Below the pieces are notes generated by a model. The model was not told the DNA's origin and did no database searches. It was given only the letters and a program-made list of their open reading frames with translations. Below, one piece after another: positions 1 through 12,600 of a stretch of DNA of 64,000 nt. The first letter of the stretch is position 1, and every line of letters begins with the position of its first letter. Source of the stretch: Parascedosporium putredinis (taxonomy: Eukaryota; Ascomycota; Sordariomycetes; Microascales; Microascaceae); contig CASHTG010000018.1 of the NCBI GenBank assembly GCA_949357655.1, positions 1,426,001-1,490,000 on the forward strand, read 5' to 3'. Both the position numbers and the translations under genes were made by a program.

Positions 1-2390
1 AAAAAGGAAATCAACGCCTCGTCATCGCCCCTTCCACCCTCCAAAGCCCCCAGAGGCGAGCCGAAACGCTGGAGGGTGGGAGGCTAAAATGGAAACATGT
101 CAAAAGTACATAGATCTGCTCGTTATCCGAGCTGGATGTTTGGTACTGTGAACTTTGTAGGTGGTGTGACGAGGGTCAGTGGGCTTGTCCCGCGCCAGGT
201 ACAGGTACTTCCTCATGCATCGGGTTCTCCAGACGGATCTGCCCACGACGTCCGTCCCAGTGCGTGCTCCTCTGCGTGCTGAGAGAGTTTGCCAGAGTAA
301 TCTTGTACGGGAAGGTTTTGCACCATGCGCCATGCGCCATCTATCAATGTTTGGTACCGTGAAAACCCTCATGCTGACCAAATCAGCAAGATCTATGATC
401 CAGAAATGGATCGAACGGGCAGCGTAATACGCTCTTCCAGACTGCATCGTCGTACCGAGTGCGTGTCCCCTCCCCAAATGTATACTACTCCACCCGATCC
501 TTTGATTTTATTGCCTGGTGTGAGTGTCCACGAATACAGCAATATCTGATAGTGGAAACACCCGACCTGTGGGTGCTTGACCACACCCCAATGGATTGAA
601 AGAATTGTTCCGAAGAACCGGATGGCAATCATCATTCATGCCTGTTATCGGGGAGTATGGAGTGCGGAATTAAGCCAAGGGCCGAATTTGCGGGAAGCAA
701 AGAGGAAATTCTAGGTCGATACAACGACGACGTCTTGAGGTACGGTACGAGAACAAAGGGACTCCAAGAGTTTGGGATTCTAGATGATGCTGAAGGCTTC
801 GTTTAGTGACGACGCAAACCGCTTGCGACGAGCGGACAGATGATTTGAAATGGAGGAGTCCGGAGGGGATGGAAGCAATCGAGTTTTCCAGGAGGCGCAA
901 TTGGTGTGAGTAATGTAGGTAGGTGCCTTGCAAGAGAGAGCGCAACTCTCCCTGACGAAAACCATCCGAAATACGTTTAGAGGAATGGATGGATGTTGTG
1001 GGCCCTTCTTGGCTTGCAACGTGACTGACGACGACGACGACGAGATTTACGACACTTACGAGTGCCAATCCGACACCGTTCGGGGACTCGTTCCATCAAG
1101 CCAGAGTATTTAGAGAAGTGTGAGCCCTCTGTGGGCTGATAAGCCAGTCAAAAGAGTCCACCAACAAGTGGGCAAGCACTCCCGTCCACTCAGACAGCCA
1201 ATACATTCATTCGATTTTTGAGCCAGGCGTGGTCTCCGATCCGTCCATTGTGTCCCTTTTCTTCTTCCATTCCCTTGCGGTATCGTTGTTTTTCGTCTTC
1301 TTTTGGTTTCCTTTTCCCATTCATTTTGCACTTGGATGCTCCGAGGAAGGAATACAGCTAGCATCGAACCTTTCCGCTTGGCAAAGGAGTGGCCGAAGGG
1401 AACAGAAGGCAAGGCAACAGTCGAGCGCGGATGCGGCTTTTGTGCTGCTACAACAAGGGCAAAGTACCTGTACCTGTACCTGTACCTTCGACGTGGAGGC
1501 CTTCGTCTTCGTACTTGCGCATCGGGTTCAAACAGCCAGTGTTAATGAGACACAGCTTCTGATTGGCTTTCCTCACGCAGCTTACGCGTATGCCTTCGAC
1601 AACTTTGACCATTTCCCATCTTCCATGCGCTTTCCCCACAGGTCCACACTAGGCCCACCACACACAGAGGCGTCACTCCCCTGCCGATTTCTCTTAATTC
1701 CCCTTGGCTGGCCCGCCCTTCGTGCGCTGCCCTCCGCCCCAACATATACCCGACCCTCATACTTCCATCGCAAAACCCCCAAGGACAACCTACCTTGCCA
1801 TCGACGACCCTCTCTTGACGGGACGACTCCCTCAACACCAGACAACACAACGTCCGAACCGCGGTGGAAACCCTTCCTCAAAAAAACATCACCACCCATG
1901 CCTTGACCAGTTCGCATCTCGATATCGCCACTCTTTCCAGCTGAGCGCTGCACCGCTTTCCGATCTTCGAACGTCGACGGACTCTTGATACGGAGAACGA
2001 GAAGTGCCGAGGCGGGACACGCCCATTAATATCAGCCGAGTACTTTTAAGCAGCCAAGAACAAACTCCAGTGGTGGTCAATTCGGGGAAAACAGAGGGCA
2101 TCCTCTCGCCTCTCTAGCAGCGATTCCTGTTGCGAACCACTTCTCCAACCCACCTGTCTTCTTTTAATCTCGATTTCCATTCTTGACCCTTCGCATACGA
2201 CTTGCGACTAATCCCAGTCCCCCTGCTCTCAACGACCGACCTTTGCCAGCGAATCTCGACTCGATTTCAACGATCTCGAGAAACTCTTTTTCCGGCATCT
2301 ATTCCTACCAGTAGCGAGTCTTCGATCCCGCAAGCACTACGAATCCCAGTCTGCTGCGCCAGTCCTTCGGGCTCTCATCCTCCCGCAATC
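1..2390. other. Gene-free stretch upstream of PNG1
   Basis: I find no convincing gene here. The open frames are short, mutually overlapping and resemble nothing I know. The last 1.1 kb (about 1230-2390) is pyrimidine-rich on the + strand with many CCTTC/TTTCC tracts, which is typical of a fungal promoter plus 5' UTR leading into PNG1. A short tandem repeat of GTACCT lies at 1464-1486. The first kilobase could contain the 3' flank of a gene beyond the left edge, but nothing in it supports that directly. Confidence 0.6.
1464..1486. repeat. GTACCT tandem repeat, about 3.8 copies
   Basis: Four near-perfect copies of the 6-base unit GTACCT lie head to tail in the presumed leader of PNG1. No function is suggested by the sequence. 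Confidence 0.9.
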
Positions 2391-3864
2391 ATGGCTGGCC
2401 AACGCCAGCCCAGTGCCGAACCTACCTCGGGCCAGAACTTCGACGAGGAATGGGCCCGAGATTTGAGGATACGGTTTGAATCTCTTCTGCGTGACAAGCG
2501 CATGAATGAGTTGCGATCACAGCCTCGTCGCTTCGGCTCCCCGGTCCCCGCGAGTGCACCTCAACCGCCAACCTGCGAGGGGCTTCGTCTGGTCCTTCAG
2601 GCAGGCCATCCACATCTCACGGCCATTCCACGCCACCCTCATACTCATCCATCCGACATCTGCCCAAGATCCCCACCCTCCTAATGCGGACGACCGTGAA
2701 TCGCAAAAGTTCAGGAGCCTAATGATAAGCCTATCTCTGACCCCGACCAAGTACGAAAATCCAGGCCTTCTAGACGAGGCCCTGCAAATCATCCCCTCGA
2801 CAGGATATACTCGGAGGCAGAGGAGGAGACGCAAGTCTTGCAAGCTCAAGCCGCCAGTCTGGGCCAGACCGAGCCTGAATGGGGTCACCAGGACTGTGTT
2901 ATTCGAGCACTTCTCAGGTACGTTTCAATATTCATAAACTCCCAGTACTGTGTCAACTAATTTGATGCTAATCGCGGTGCTCCTTGCGGATAGGTGGTTC
3001 AAGCGAACCTTTTTCACCTGGGTGAACAACCCTCCTTGTCCAGTCTGCATGTCCCCAACGATCGCCCATGGCATGGCCGCCCCAACACCCGATGAGAGTG
3101 CCTGCGGTGCACTCCGAGTCGAGCTGTATCGTTGTTCTGCTGCCGACTGTGGTGCTTTTGAACGATTTCCTCGATACGGCGATGTGTGGAGGCTACTTCA
3201 AACGAGGCGTGGCCGCGTGGGTGAATGGGCCAACTGCTTCAGCATGCTCTGCCGTGCTGTTGGTGGCCGTGTTCGCTGGGTCTGGAATGCAGAGGACCAC
3301 GTGTGGACTGAGGTCTATTCCGAGCACAAGAAACGATGGGTGCACGTCGACCCCGTTGAAGAGATCTGGGACAACCCTAGGCTCTATACCGAGGGTTGGG
3401 GCAAGAAGATGTCGTACTGCATCGCCTTCTCAATAGACGGCGCCACCGACGTAACTCGACGATATGTCCGGAAAACCGAGTACGCTATTGCTCGAAACCG
3501 ATGCCCCGAAGAGGTCATGCTTTTCATTACTCAAGAAATCCGCAATATTCGTCGCGCCAACATGAGCAAGGAAGAAAGGTACCGACTCCAAAAGGAAGAC
3601 GCCGCGGAGGATGCTGAACTTCGAGGGTTCGTCGTTGCATCCATCGCCATGGCTGTCACCAACTTGGTGCCCGTCATGCCCAACCAGTCTGGCGCGAGTG
3701 GAAACCCCAGCAGCTCTGGAGACGACACCAAGCGGCCGGCGGAGCAACCCGCCCAGGCGGGCAACGGCATGCAGTGGATATCGCCCAACCAAGACACAAG
3801 AGGCCAACAACAATATCCGGGTTACCCACCACAAGATCCGTCAGCTCGACGAGACCTCCCATAG
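2391..3864 (+). CDS. png1: PNG1, fungal peptide:N-glycanase homologue with the catalytic Cys replaced by Val
   Basis: Homologue of cytoplasmic peptide:N-glycanase, a transglutaminase-like fold that in active members strips N-glycans from misfolded glycoproteins during ER-associated degradation. Exon 1 is 2391-2917 and exon 2 is 2994-3864; the 76-bp intron has a GTACGT donor and a TGCTAAT branch site. The product is about 466 residues. Zinc-site cysteines (PPCPVC and a downstream DCGAF) precede the core. The nucleophile position reads RGRVGEWANC, so the expected Cys is Val252. The other two triad positions are kept: His279 in DHVW and Asp296 in HVDP. This Cys loss is known in Neurospora PNG1, where the protein has a non-catalytic role. 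The start is the ATG in CAATCATGGCT, which gives the expected N-terminus. Exon 1 has three apparent one-base losses in C runs (2546-2560, 2671-2678, 2793-2796), and the correct frame resumes after each. The C-terminal tail is low-complexity. Confidence 0.93.
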
Positions 3865-6800
3865 TTCAAATGGATGATATTTCGGTCGCCCATCACCTCC
3901 TTTCCATCCGTTAACGTTCCGCCATGCTGAGATGACCATCAATCATGCCATCTCAAACGTTTTCCTCTCTTCACCAGAGAAACCGGTTCGGACTAGTCAT
4001 CCCCTGGAGCCTATATTGTGGCTCGGGTTTGTCTAGTCCGCTCGAATCCTTTCAGTCCTCGTTCGCAAGCCTCATTCTCCACTACTTAATGCACCCACCA
4101 GCGAGCGCTTCGAGGCTGCTATTCTCCCCTCTTCGAGTCATAAACGATCTCGCTATGGCCACCTACGACACACCCAAGGGACCGGCCTCGTGCGTCATTT
4201 CTATCTAATTCCACGTTCGAATACCCCCTAGAACTTTTTTGCTACACTGGCAATCCTTGAATCATAACGAGCTCAATTTTTTGTTCACATCCATCACCTA
4301 CCAATTACGCCACGCAGATTTTTTCCTTTGTCATCTACTCCTTGATCTATCCTTTTTCTCTGGATGACCTGATTCTGAATCGACCAGAGAAACCGGAACC
4401 GTCTATATACACTTTTCTTTTTCCTTTGTCTACTACGGATTGAAGATGACGGGAGAGACGCGGACACATAACGCGTTCTTTTTGGCATGCATCGTTTCGC
4501 GGCCGGGCGGTAAAAAGGCCGGGACCGGCGTTCAGGCTAACTCTTTTTGTTTTACATTTGATATTTTTCATCTGTTTGATGTATTCTACTGTTGAACTCA
4601 CTTCCTTTTTTTCAAAAGGAGGTATTCTCATGACCAGCCAGGGGCGGAGGGGAGGGTGGGCAGGCAGGGACGGCAAGTGTTGCCTACATGTGCATCGGGA
4701 GGATGGTACAGGAACCTAGGTTAGGTCTCCTAGTAGCTTGAAGCATAATGGTTACAACATTGAACAGATCTACGGAGCAGCCTTGCTGTTTTGCCCAACG
4801 GCTTCCATCGCATTCAAGCTCGTTGCCACCTAGCCTGTTGAATCAAACCTTGAATCATCTAAATCCATCATCGCTCCCACCTAAGAATCACTTGAGAACG
4901 TGTCATGTTTGCCGACCCGCTGCCATCGCCAAGTGATTTACAACCGAAAAGCCGCTTCATTTCCCATTATCCAGCAGTACCGAGGTATCGTGCGTCCAAA
5001 TCGCTTCAAGTTGACTATCCGTCTTTCATTCCCGATTTCCGGGCAAGAGGGCGAGGTGCAGTGGACTCTACACATCCACACCGAACCACGGTTCGTGCGG
5101 CGAGAAGCCAAGGCGGGGGTAGGGCGCGGGGGAGAAAGGAACAGACTTTTGCCGACATCAATCAATTGATATCGTCGTGAGCTGTTGACTTTGGGGGAGG
5201 GGAAGGCCATCGGCAGTCGTTGTTTGAGTGCAAGTTGAGCCCAGCACGTCAAGAGAGAGGTTGCGGCGGCGTGCTGTGATTCGTGGAAAATACCGGCGGC
5301 CGAGTCGAGTTCCCGTTCAATCTCCTACAGGCAATACAGTAAGTGTTTATATTGGACCATTGCTTTGCGGCCTTGGGGGGACGGTCCCCGCTCGTCTTAT
5401 CCGGAAGAAACATCCAGTTGTTCTTTGTGGGGGACAACCCCATTCGAGTCGGTGGTTAGGCGAGGAGATTAATATTGCGGTCCCCCTCGATAATACGAGC
5501 TTGACACGCGCCCGTGTCCGTTTCCCCGGAGATTGGAGCAGTGAACTTGAAGCTGTTCTATTTTAGACATGGAGACGGTGGATGGAGAAACAGAACATTT
5601 TAAGCTGGGGGTGGGGGATACAGTTGACGGGTTCTGATTCATTTGAACTTGGTGCGTGTAGCGAGCAGCACCATCGTCTTATCTACCCGGCGAATGTTTA
5701 GTAGGGACGTCGCTCTGATATCATATTGCAATATTCGGAAAGAGGATTGAAGAATAGAAGGGAGAGGAAAAGGTGCGAGGATATATTTTCTCCCATTGGT
5801 CAAGAGTTTCTTTAGCACTTAGAAAGCCGCCTCGAGGTCCAGGGCAAAGTGAGCCAGCAAAACGCGATACCGGAATTGTTCAGTGGTTGAAACCCCAGAT
5901 GAGATTCGACTCAAAGTACGCTGGTGCGAAGGTGGAGGAGACTTCTTTAAGGCTGTTGCTTCTAATCCTTACATCCAGCGAGCGTTCTATTCGGCCGTGC
6001 TGCTTTTCAATTGAAGTGCAAGCGCCGGTTTAACATCCAGTCTCGCGCTGACACACAAGGTCTCTCGTGTTAGAGACTCCCTGCATGTGGTCTGGCGTGG
6101 CCGGATGGTATTGTATTTCCTTTCAACATCAATGGGCTGGGACATGGAAAGAGAGGTCTGCCGTCCACAGAGCAAAAAGTGATAGATGTCTGCATCGAAA
6201 CCAGCACCGGGGAGTGCTTGCCAGACAGACCTCCTAGAATAACAAATTAAACTGACGCTTCCCAGACCTTACTGTCCAGATGTTTCCCGGGTCGAGCAAA
6301 TTTGAAGGTGTGTGCCGAATGCACAATACCATCGCGAGAAGCCGACCGGGCTCGAGCAAGTTGGATTAAAATTTCCATCCCATCTTGCATCTAGAAATCA
6401 TTCCTTTCATCTTTTGATAAACTCTGAGTGTGTGCTGGGCAAGTGTTGTGTCGTTCAGCGCGCGATGACATGGGGATGGGATTGGGGACGAGGGGGCCCT
6501 GGCTGACGCGACCACTTTAAGTGTCCGCGCCTCTTGCGCGTCAGAGAAACGCGACACGCCCGTGCACAAAAGTGAAGAGGGGACTGATCATCCCTTCGCC
6601 AGCCTCCCTCGTACCTCTTCTCCAGAGATCCGTAATCACAGTCAAGAATACTTTTACCCTTCGACCTCACGACACTTTAGCTTTGGTTTTTGATCTACCT
6701 CGGTACTTCGAACCATTTCGCGTGCAGCATTGCCTTTCTTCTACATTAATATCTTCCGCCCAGGACCACATACCCTCCACTACGAAAATCACCATCTTCC

Positions 6801-6918
6801 TCAATAACTATTATCTCTCCCCACCGATTCATCCTCGCCACCTCGTTGCTCTTCTCGTCCGAAGAAGCCATTGGTTGCAATCAAGAAAGAAGAATTAAAA
6901 TTCCAACGTCCCGTCAAA
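3865..6918. other. Gene-free stretch between PNG1 and the Cys-rich gene
   Basis: About 3 kb holding the PNG1 3' flank and the promoter/leader of the next gene. Frames on both strands are short and not protein-like. The 6500-6918 segment becomes pyrimidine-rich and probably belongs to the leader of the downstream gene. No RNA gene is recognised. Confidence 0.55.
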
Positions 6919-7702
6919 ATGGTTATGAAAAGGAAGCGATCTATTTCGGAGTTCTCTAGCTCCCCTACGAGGCCCTCGAGCTCCTGCTTCACCTCTCCTT
7001 CTGGCAGCATCAACTTCACCTTCAGCCACGCCGGTCCCTCGTCGCCCTCTCCCATGCCTACAATGGATACAACTCCTTTACATCTCCACAGCCGCACTCT
7101 CAAGCGGTTCCGCGACAGCCGGCCATCGGAGCAACAAGTTCATCGTACGTCATATCCATCACCTGCTTCGCCTTCAGTCCCCCTTCCCATCACGTACTAA
7201 CCATCCATTCCGCTCGTTTAGAACGTACCCTCGGCCTTTTATACTCGGCGCAGCGCCAACAACAGCTTCCCTTTGCGCAGAACCCACCCTCCGCCGTCTT
7301 CCCCGACGCTCACGCCGCCCCCATTCCCCAAGAAGCCGATCACGCCGTTGTGCATGCGAGTAGTAATGGCACGCAGCGATCCCTCCACAACTTTTGGGCT
7401 CTCCCCTCAGCCCCCGCGCCCTCTGTCGCGAGCCCCTCTCGACCACAACCTTGGCATCGTCAGCGGCGTGCGACGACTGCGGTGTCGACCTCCCCGTTTC
7501 CGACGACATGGGTTTGATGGAGGTGGATGGCTCCAGCCTTGCGGCAGCAGACTACGCGTGCACGCCCTGCAGCCGAAGGGTCTGCTCTCACTGCTCCGTC
7601 ACAAATCTCGAGGGTCAGAGGACGTGTTTACACTGTTCCGGGAGGAAGACCTGGAACGGTAACCTGAGTTGGCCCACTGGGTCAGGAATGGCCATGTGCT
7701 AA
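6919..7702 (+). CDS. Small protein with a C-terminal Cys-rich, probably zinc-binding, module; function unknown
   Basis: Two exons, 6919-7144 and 7222-7702, separated by a 77-bp intron (GTACGT donor, GTACTAAC branch site). The predicted product is about 235 residues. The N-terminus is basic and Ser/Thr-rich (begins MVMKRKRSISEF). The middle carries a conserved-looking RTLGLLYSAQRQQQ segment and LHNFWALPSAP. The C-terminus has four close Cys pairs (CDDC, CTPC, CSHC, CLHC), consistent with two zinc-binding knuckles. I have the impression of an uncharacterised Pezizomycotina family with the same three blocks but cannot name it. One apparent base loss lies in the C run at 7433-7436, just before the Cys-rich module. 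Without allowing for it the protein would end early and lose the module. The start ATG follows GTCAAA, a good fungal context. Confidence 0.75.
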
Positions 7703-8551
7703 GTGTTGGAGCCTAGTGCTTAGGTGAGGCTTTGGCGAAACTAGTCCAGGGGCGCATCGGGGAGGAGATTGGGGTTTTCCAATGGGTTTCTCTTTTCTTG
7801 CACGGGCAAGGGAGAATGCAACCGGCGTTTTTGTGGCAAAGGGAAACGGAGTTTCGGGGCATATTCCATACATCAACCATCCGATGTATTCACGGGCTGT
7901 CTATCATATTGGCCCCCGCACAGGGGCCCGCGTTAGGATTCCTCTTCCATTGCAGCAAATAAATGCAAATGATTTAAAAGAAGCCTGTACTTGATGGGCC
8001 AGTGCGTGTAATGAAGGGACTCGTCAACGTGCGCTCAGCTCCTTGCATAAATGCCACGCGGTATACTACTTGTCAACAAACAGTTAACGGATGCGGCTTT
8101 TCAGCTCATTCAACCTACCTCGAGGCCTCGAAATTGCATTCAGGTGCAACCGAACGAATCCGGACCAGGCAAGCACGCACTGAGCTAAATAAGAGGGCGA
8201 CACTAACACAATTTGGTGCGTGCATCGACATGCGAGTCTTCGTCATATGCGCTGGCGGGTGCGGGGCAGCTCCCCGCGCCAGTGCGGTGCGGTGCTGAGT
8301 GCAAGTGCTCCCCTCTCCCTGCACGCGCCCGAACCCCCCAACCGTGACCATCCGCAGCTCCCCGCCTTATCACTACCTTTCCGTGCGTCGAATAGTTTGC
8401 TGGACAGCCCCTCCTTGTGAATTTCCGATAGCTTGCTCTTCTTCCCAGTAAGCTCGAAAAACAGGCCCCGGGCCAGCAATCTAAGAGATTCTTTTCGTTT
8501 TCCTGGCCCTTCTTTATCTCCAAACATATTTCACATCAACGAGACTACGAT
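7703..8551. other. Intergenic, Cys-rich gene to MEMO gene
   Basis: About 850 bases with no supported gene. It must contain the 3' UTR of the Cys-rich gene and the promoter of the MEMO gene. The last 150 bases are pyrimidine-rich. Confidence 0.5.
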
Positions 8552-9698
8552 ATGTCGACAGCTCGAGCCCGACCCGCGAGCCATGCTGATAGCTGGTACA
8601 AGGCAGATGCCCAGGACCTGTCTGAAGAGCTTGAGTCCAACCTCGACGAAGTTCCTAGCTCGCTCGACGAGAGCCAACTTCCGATCCCAAATGCTAGGAT
8701 CATCATTGCACCGTACGATCCCTCCTTTCCTAAGGCCTGCCCGCTTGTCCCCCTCCTGCCTCCCCAAGAAAGGAGCGTGAGACCAAGAGGAAGAGAGAGA
8801 AAAAGAGAGAGAGAGAGAGTGAGGGAGGGAGAGAGACAGAAAGGCGAGGGGGATCCAGTCCAATGCTTCACTTGAGCACATGACAAGAATACTAGATGAG
8901 CAGTAGCTAATGTGCACATCATGAATATAGACATGCCGGCTACGACTACTCGGGGAGGTGTGCGGCTTGGGCCTACAAGTGCCTCGACCTAAGCAAGGCA
9001 AAAGGGTATTCGTGCTCGGCCCTTCCCACACGTACTACCTCGACGGCTGCGCCGCAACGACATGCAACATATACGAGACCCCGTTTGGCAACCTCAACGT
9101 GGACACGTCCACGCTCGCCAAGATCAAGCAGGACGGAGGCTTCAGGGACATCCCCTTCAAGAACGACGTCTCGGAGCACTCGCTCGAGATGCACCTACCC
9201 TACATCTACAAGCGCATGGAGCAGACGTTTGCCTCGCCCGACGAGTTCCCCGTCGTCGTCCCCTTACTCATCGGCGACAACGACAAGCGCGAGGAGAAGG
9301 AGGTGGGCAAGCTGCTCGCCCCGTACCTCGCCGACCCGGAAAACGCCTTTGTCATCAGCTCCGACTTTTGCCACTGGGGCCGCCGCTTCGACTACGCCGT
9401 ATACTCGCCGACGGCCGAGCTCGGCAGTCTCAGGTCCTTGTCGCGATCCGACCGGAGGGTCGACGGCCGCCCGATACACGAGACCATCAAGATGGTGGAC
9501 CAGCTCGCCATCGAGGCCATCGAGACGGGCCGGCACGACACCTTTTTCGATAACCTCCGGGAGACGAAGAACACGGTGTGCGGAAGACATCCCATTGGCG
9601 TTGCGATGGCTGCGTTGGAGGAGGTTGGTAAGTTGAGGGGGAAGGAGAGGGCAAGTATAAGTTCAAGTTCGTCCAGTATCAGCGCAGCGGTCTCGTAG
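8552..9698 (+). CDS. MEMO-family protein (MEMO1/Mho1-like)
   Basis: Member of the MEMO family, a dioxygenase-like fold with a metal/copper-binding His/Cys site in human MEMO1; the physiological reaction in fungi is unsettled. Exon 1 is 8552-8712 and exon 2 is 8931-9698; the product is about 309 residues. Family landmarks in order: NARIIIAP then HAGYDYSG (first conserved His) across the splice junction, RVFVLGPSHTYYLDGCA, the acidic KNDVSEHSLEMHLPYI motif, PLLIGD, FVISSDFCHWG, and CGRHPIGVAMAALEE near the end. The 218-bp intron is long for this window and contains a GA-rich simple repeat. One apparent base loss is in the A run at 9000-9003. Before it the frame reads WAYKCLDLSK and after it RVFVLGPSH, exactly as the family requires. 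The C-terminus is a Ser-rich tail. Confidence 0.92.
8772..8841. repeat. GA-rich simple repeat inside the MEMO intron
   Basis: Imperfect (GA)n/(GAGG)n purine tract lying wholly within the intron of the MEMO gene. It explains why this intron is roughly three times as long as most others in the window. Confidence 0.85.
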
Positions 9699-12600
9699 AG
9701 GAACCGCATGACTCGAGCGTTAGCTATGGTTCTGCATATGCTATAGTATAGAGGGCTTTCTTTTTTTTTTTCTTGTTTTGCTACAATATTCGCTCCGCGT
9801 GTTATCCCGGATACCATTGGGGACATAGGAAGGCCGGTGGGCCGCCGTGCACGCAATCGCCCCATGCTAGGAAACCGGGAGAAGGGACGGACAGTAGCAA
9901 GGTACGCATTAGATATCTGTTGAGAATGATCGGGCCGCAAGTTTCGACTTCCAAGCCATCTCCCTCCTGCTCCCGTCAATGCCTGCACTCGAAAGGACCT
10001 TCGCGTAGTACTCTTTTTCCCCGTACGCTTTACAAGTTCGATATCGGATGAGGTGAAGGGTCAATGCCAAGCAAACGGCAAGAAAAGGCGGGTCCAGGGG
10101 TGAACGGGAGGATGAAGGCAGAAGGGGGAAAAGGGCGATGGAAAGAAAGGTAAAATAAGAAGAAGGGAGAGCAGGACGTGGGGCTTGGGGCTTCTTAGCG
10201 AAATCAAGGTTGGACGAAACGTCCGATTCTATTATCCGGCGTGGGAGCCTCATGCCGTGACAGCTCACCCGCGAGACTTCGGCGGTATTGGATAATACTG
10301 GCCTTGATAATGCTTTACAAAATGATTTCCTTTTTTTTTTCTCTTTTTGGTGGTTCCTCTCTCTCTCTTTCTCTTTTCGGGATGATGATCTCATATTTGA
10401 AAACTGTTAGCAGGCTTTAAGCCTGCCCCCTCTCCATGGCGCCTTGCTAGACAAAGCTGATGAGGAGCACGGGAAGGGGGTTTAAAGGGCGTGAGTGCCA
10501 AGCCTATAAAAACCTCTCCCTAGTGAAGGGAGAAGGGAAAGCCTAAGTAAGGTAAGGATTTGTGTATCTTGTCTGTGTGGAAGCAAGACAAAAATTATCC
10601 AGGTTGCCGACAGCAAAGTTCTCTGTGGCGGCATCGCAACACGGCGATCCTACGGAAATGTGGGGACTAGGGAGAGGTTCAGGGTAAGATGGGCGCGGTA
10701 ACCAGCGAAGGAGGGGGAGGGAGACGGGAGGGGGAATAACTCGGTTGGAGAGGTCGAACCAAGCGCTGAACGGTCCTCCAAGATCGCCTTCTCCAACTCG
10801 GCTTCCGCGAGATACAATATCGCGGGGTTTCGCGGTGGGGCACCGCACCAAGCTTCCCACAAAGAGATGCTAAAATAGGAAGAAGAGGAAGGGAAGGAAG
10901 GGAGCTCCGGGGTTCCAGAGTGACGGAGAGTGGGTGTGCGCACGACGAATGCGTGTGCGTATGTGGCGGAGGGCACATCTGGATTGCGGCTGAGGAGTTG
11001 GCTAACGCGGGCGCGGCCGTTCGGAGACATCGGCTGGCTGCATGACATCGATAGTTCAAGCTTGATGAATTGGCGAGCCTTTTTTTTTTTTGTTCTTCCT
11101 TCCAGACTTTTCACACTGGCGCAGAGTCCATTCCAAGCGCCGGGGGCCGCATGGAAAAAGGTTCAGTCAGCCGACTCGCTTGCGGCCATACCTAGGACTG
11201 CTTGCGGGAAAACACCTCACTGGAGGACTCTCCACTTTGTCTCGAAGCGGCGGTCGCCGTTCGGGGAATCTTGTGTTTCTACTTTGGGAGGAGGGGGATT
11301 TCAATATGAGTAAGAACATTGAAGAGTAAGAAATGGGGGCTGCGTCAGTCGACATCACCGCACTCCACTGCACGTTGCCACAGCCTCATCTGCCCCAATA
11401 ATGTGGCACCGCGCGCGCAACGTACTGGGGAATGGAGCCGTCCTGGTAGTACTTGTCATCATTGCAGCGAAATTGACGGTTGGGTGATGTAGTGTAGTAA
11501 TAGTGTATTTTACTCTGCTGCTGATAAAAATGTGTAGCCTAACCGACTCGGGGGTCGCTGGGGTTATTTCTAGGATGAAACGTACTGAAGTGGTCCGGCA
11601 ACATCGAACCCTGTTTTCCCGCAAAGAGCAAAGCTCCTGAAGCTCGGATTGCGTTAGGTTTGGTTGGTAAGGCACCGGTGCTGTAACAGGAGCCGGGCGC
11701 CGCATCAACCATGAGCGGCGCGGGGGACAAGTTCAAACAAGACATGGGGCCAGGCTAGCGGGACTGAGGACGGTGCAAGACTGAAAAAGTAGAGTCTATT
11801 CCTGCCTGAATGGATTGGATTGCAGAAATCAATCAAGAATGAAAACGAGGGCTGGTCCAGGCCAGGCTAGGCGTCAAGGGAGACAAGTAGCGACACGAGA
11901 GGGTGTGGAACTGCTTCGTGGGGAGGGGACTGATGATGGGTTAGATTCAAGACCTGGACCGAATCAATCAGTTGATGAGCAAAGAGATAGGTCGTGGCTA
12001 CTTCGGCAAGCTTGGCCCATTCACGTACGGTCCGGCGTACCCAGTACTCCCGATCGCAGGCTTGATCACTCGTTCGCCGATGGGACCGGGTCCATGTTTG
12101 AGCCCCAGTGTTCGCCGTTGAACCAAGTCGAGGCCACTGATTCGATCAATGGAGAGTACCGGAGTTGTACCTGCTAGAGGATCACAGCCAATAATGGGGC
12201 TCGATTGCTTCAATCAAGTTGCTGCTGCGGAAATTGGTACTTTCAGGTCGGTACTTGTTCTCGATCCATTTTTATCATCAATCTCAGCCAGCGCCCCTCG
12301 TTTAACCTTTTTTACTCTAAAGCTGGGCCCAACAGCGCTCGTGCCTCACCCTCCAATTCTACTGGAATTGTCTCTCTACTGTCCCGAGAGCAGACTTGAG
12401 TTGAGCTTGGTATTTGTGGACCCGTCAAATGTCGCTTCTAGGCTGCCAGATAGAGTTCTGCGGCGTGCGCGGTGATCTTGGGGCTTTCTTCACAAGACGT
12501 CATCGGCGAGTGCTTCTCGACTGACGCAGCATTAATTTGTATTTCAATCAAATCATTGATCAAAATGGGCAAGAGGTTTTCGCATCAAGGAGTCGCCGCC

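Noticed and set aside
1229..1906. 225-codon open frame in the PNG1 leader
   Set aside because: It lies in pyrimidine-rich leader DNA and gives Ser/Pro/Phe-rich low-complexity sequence without conserved blocks.
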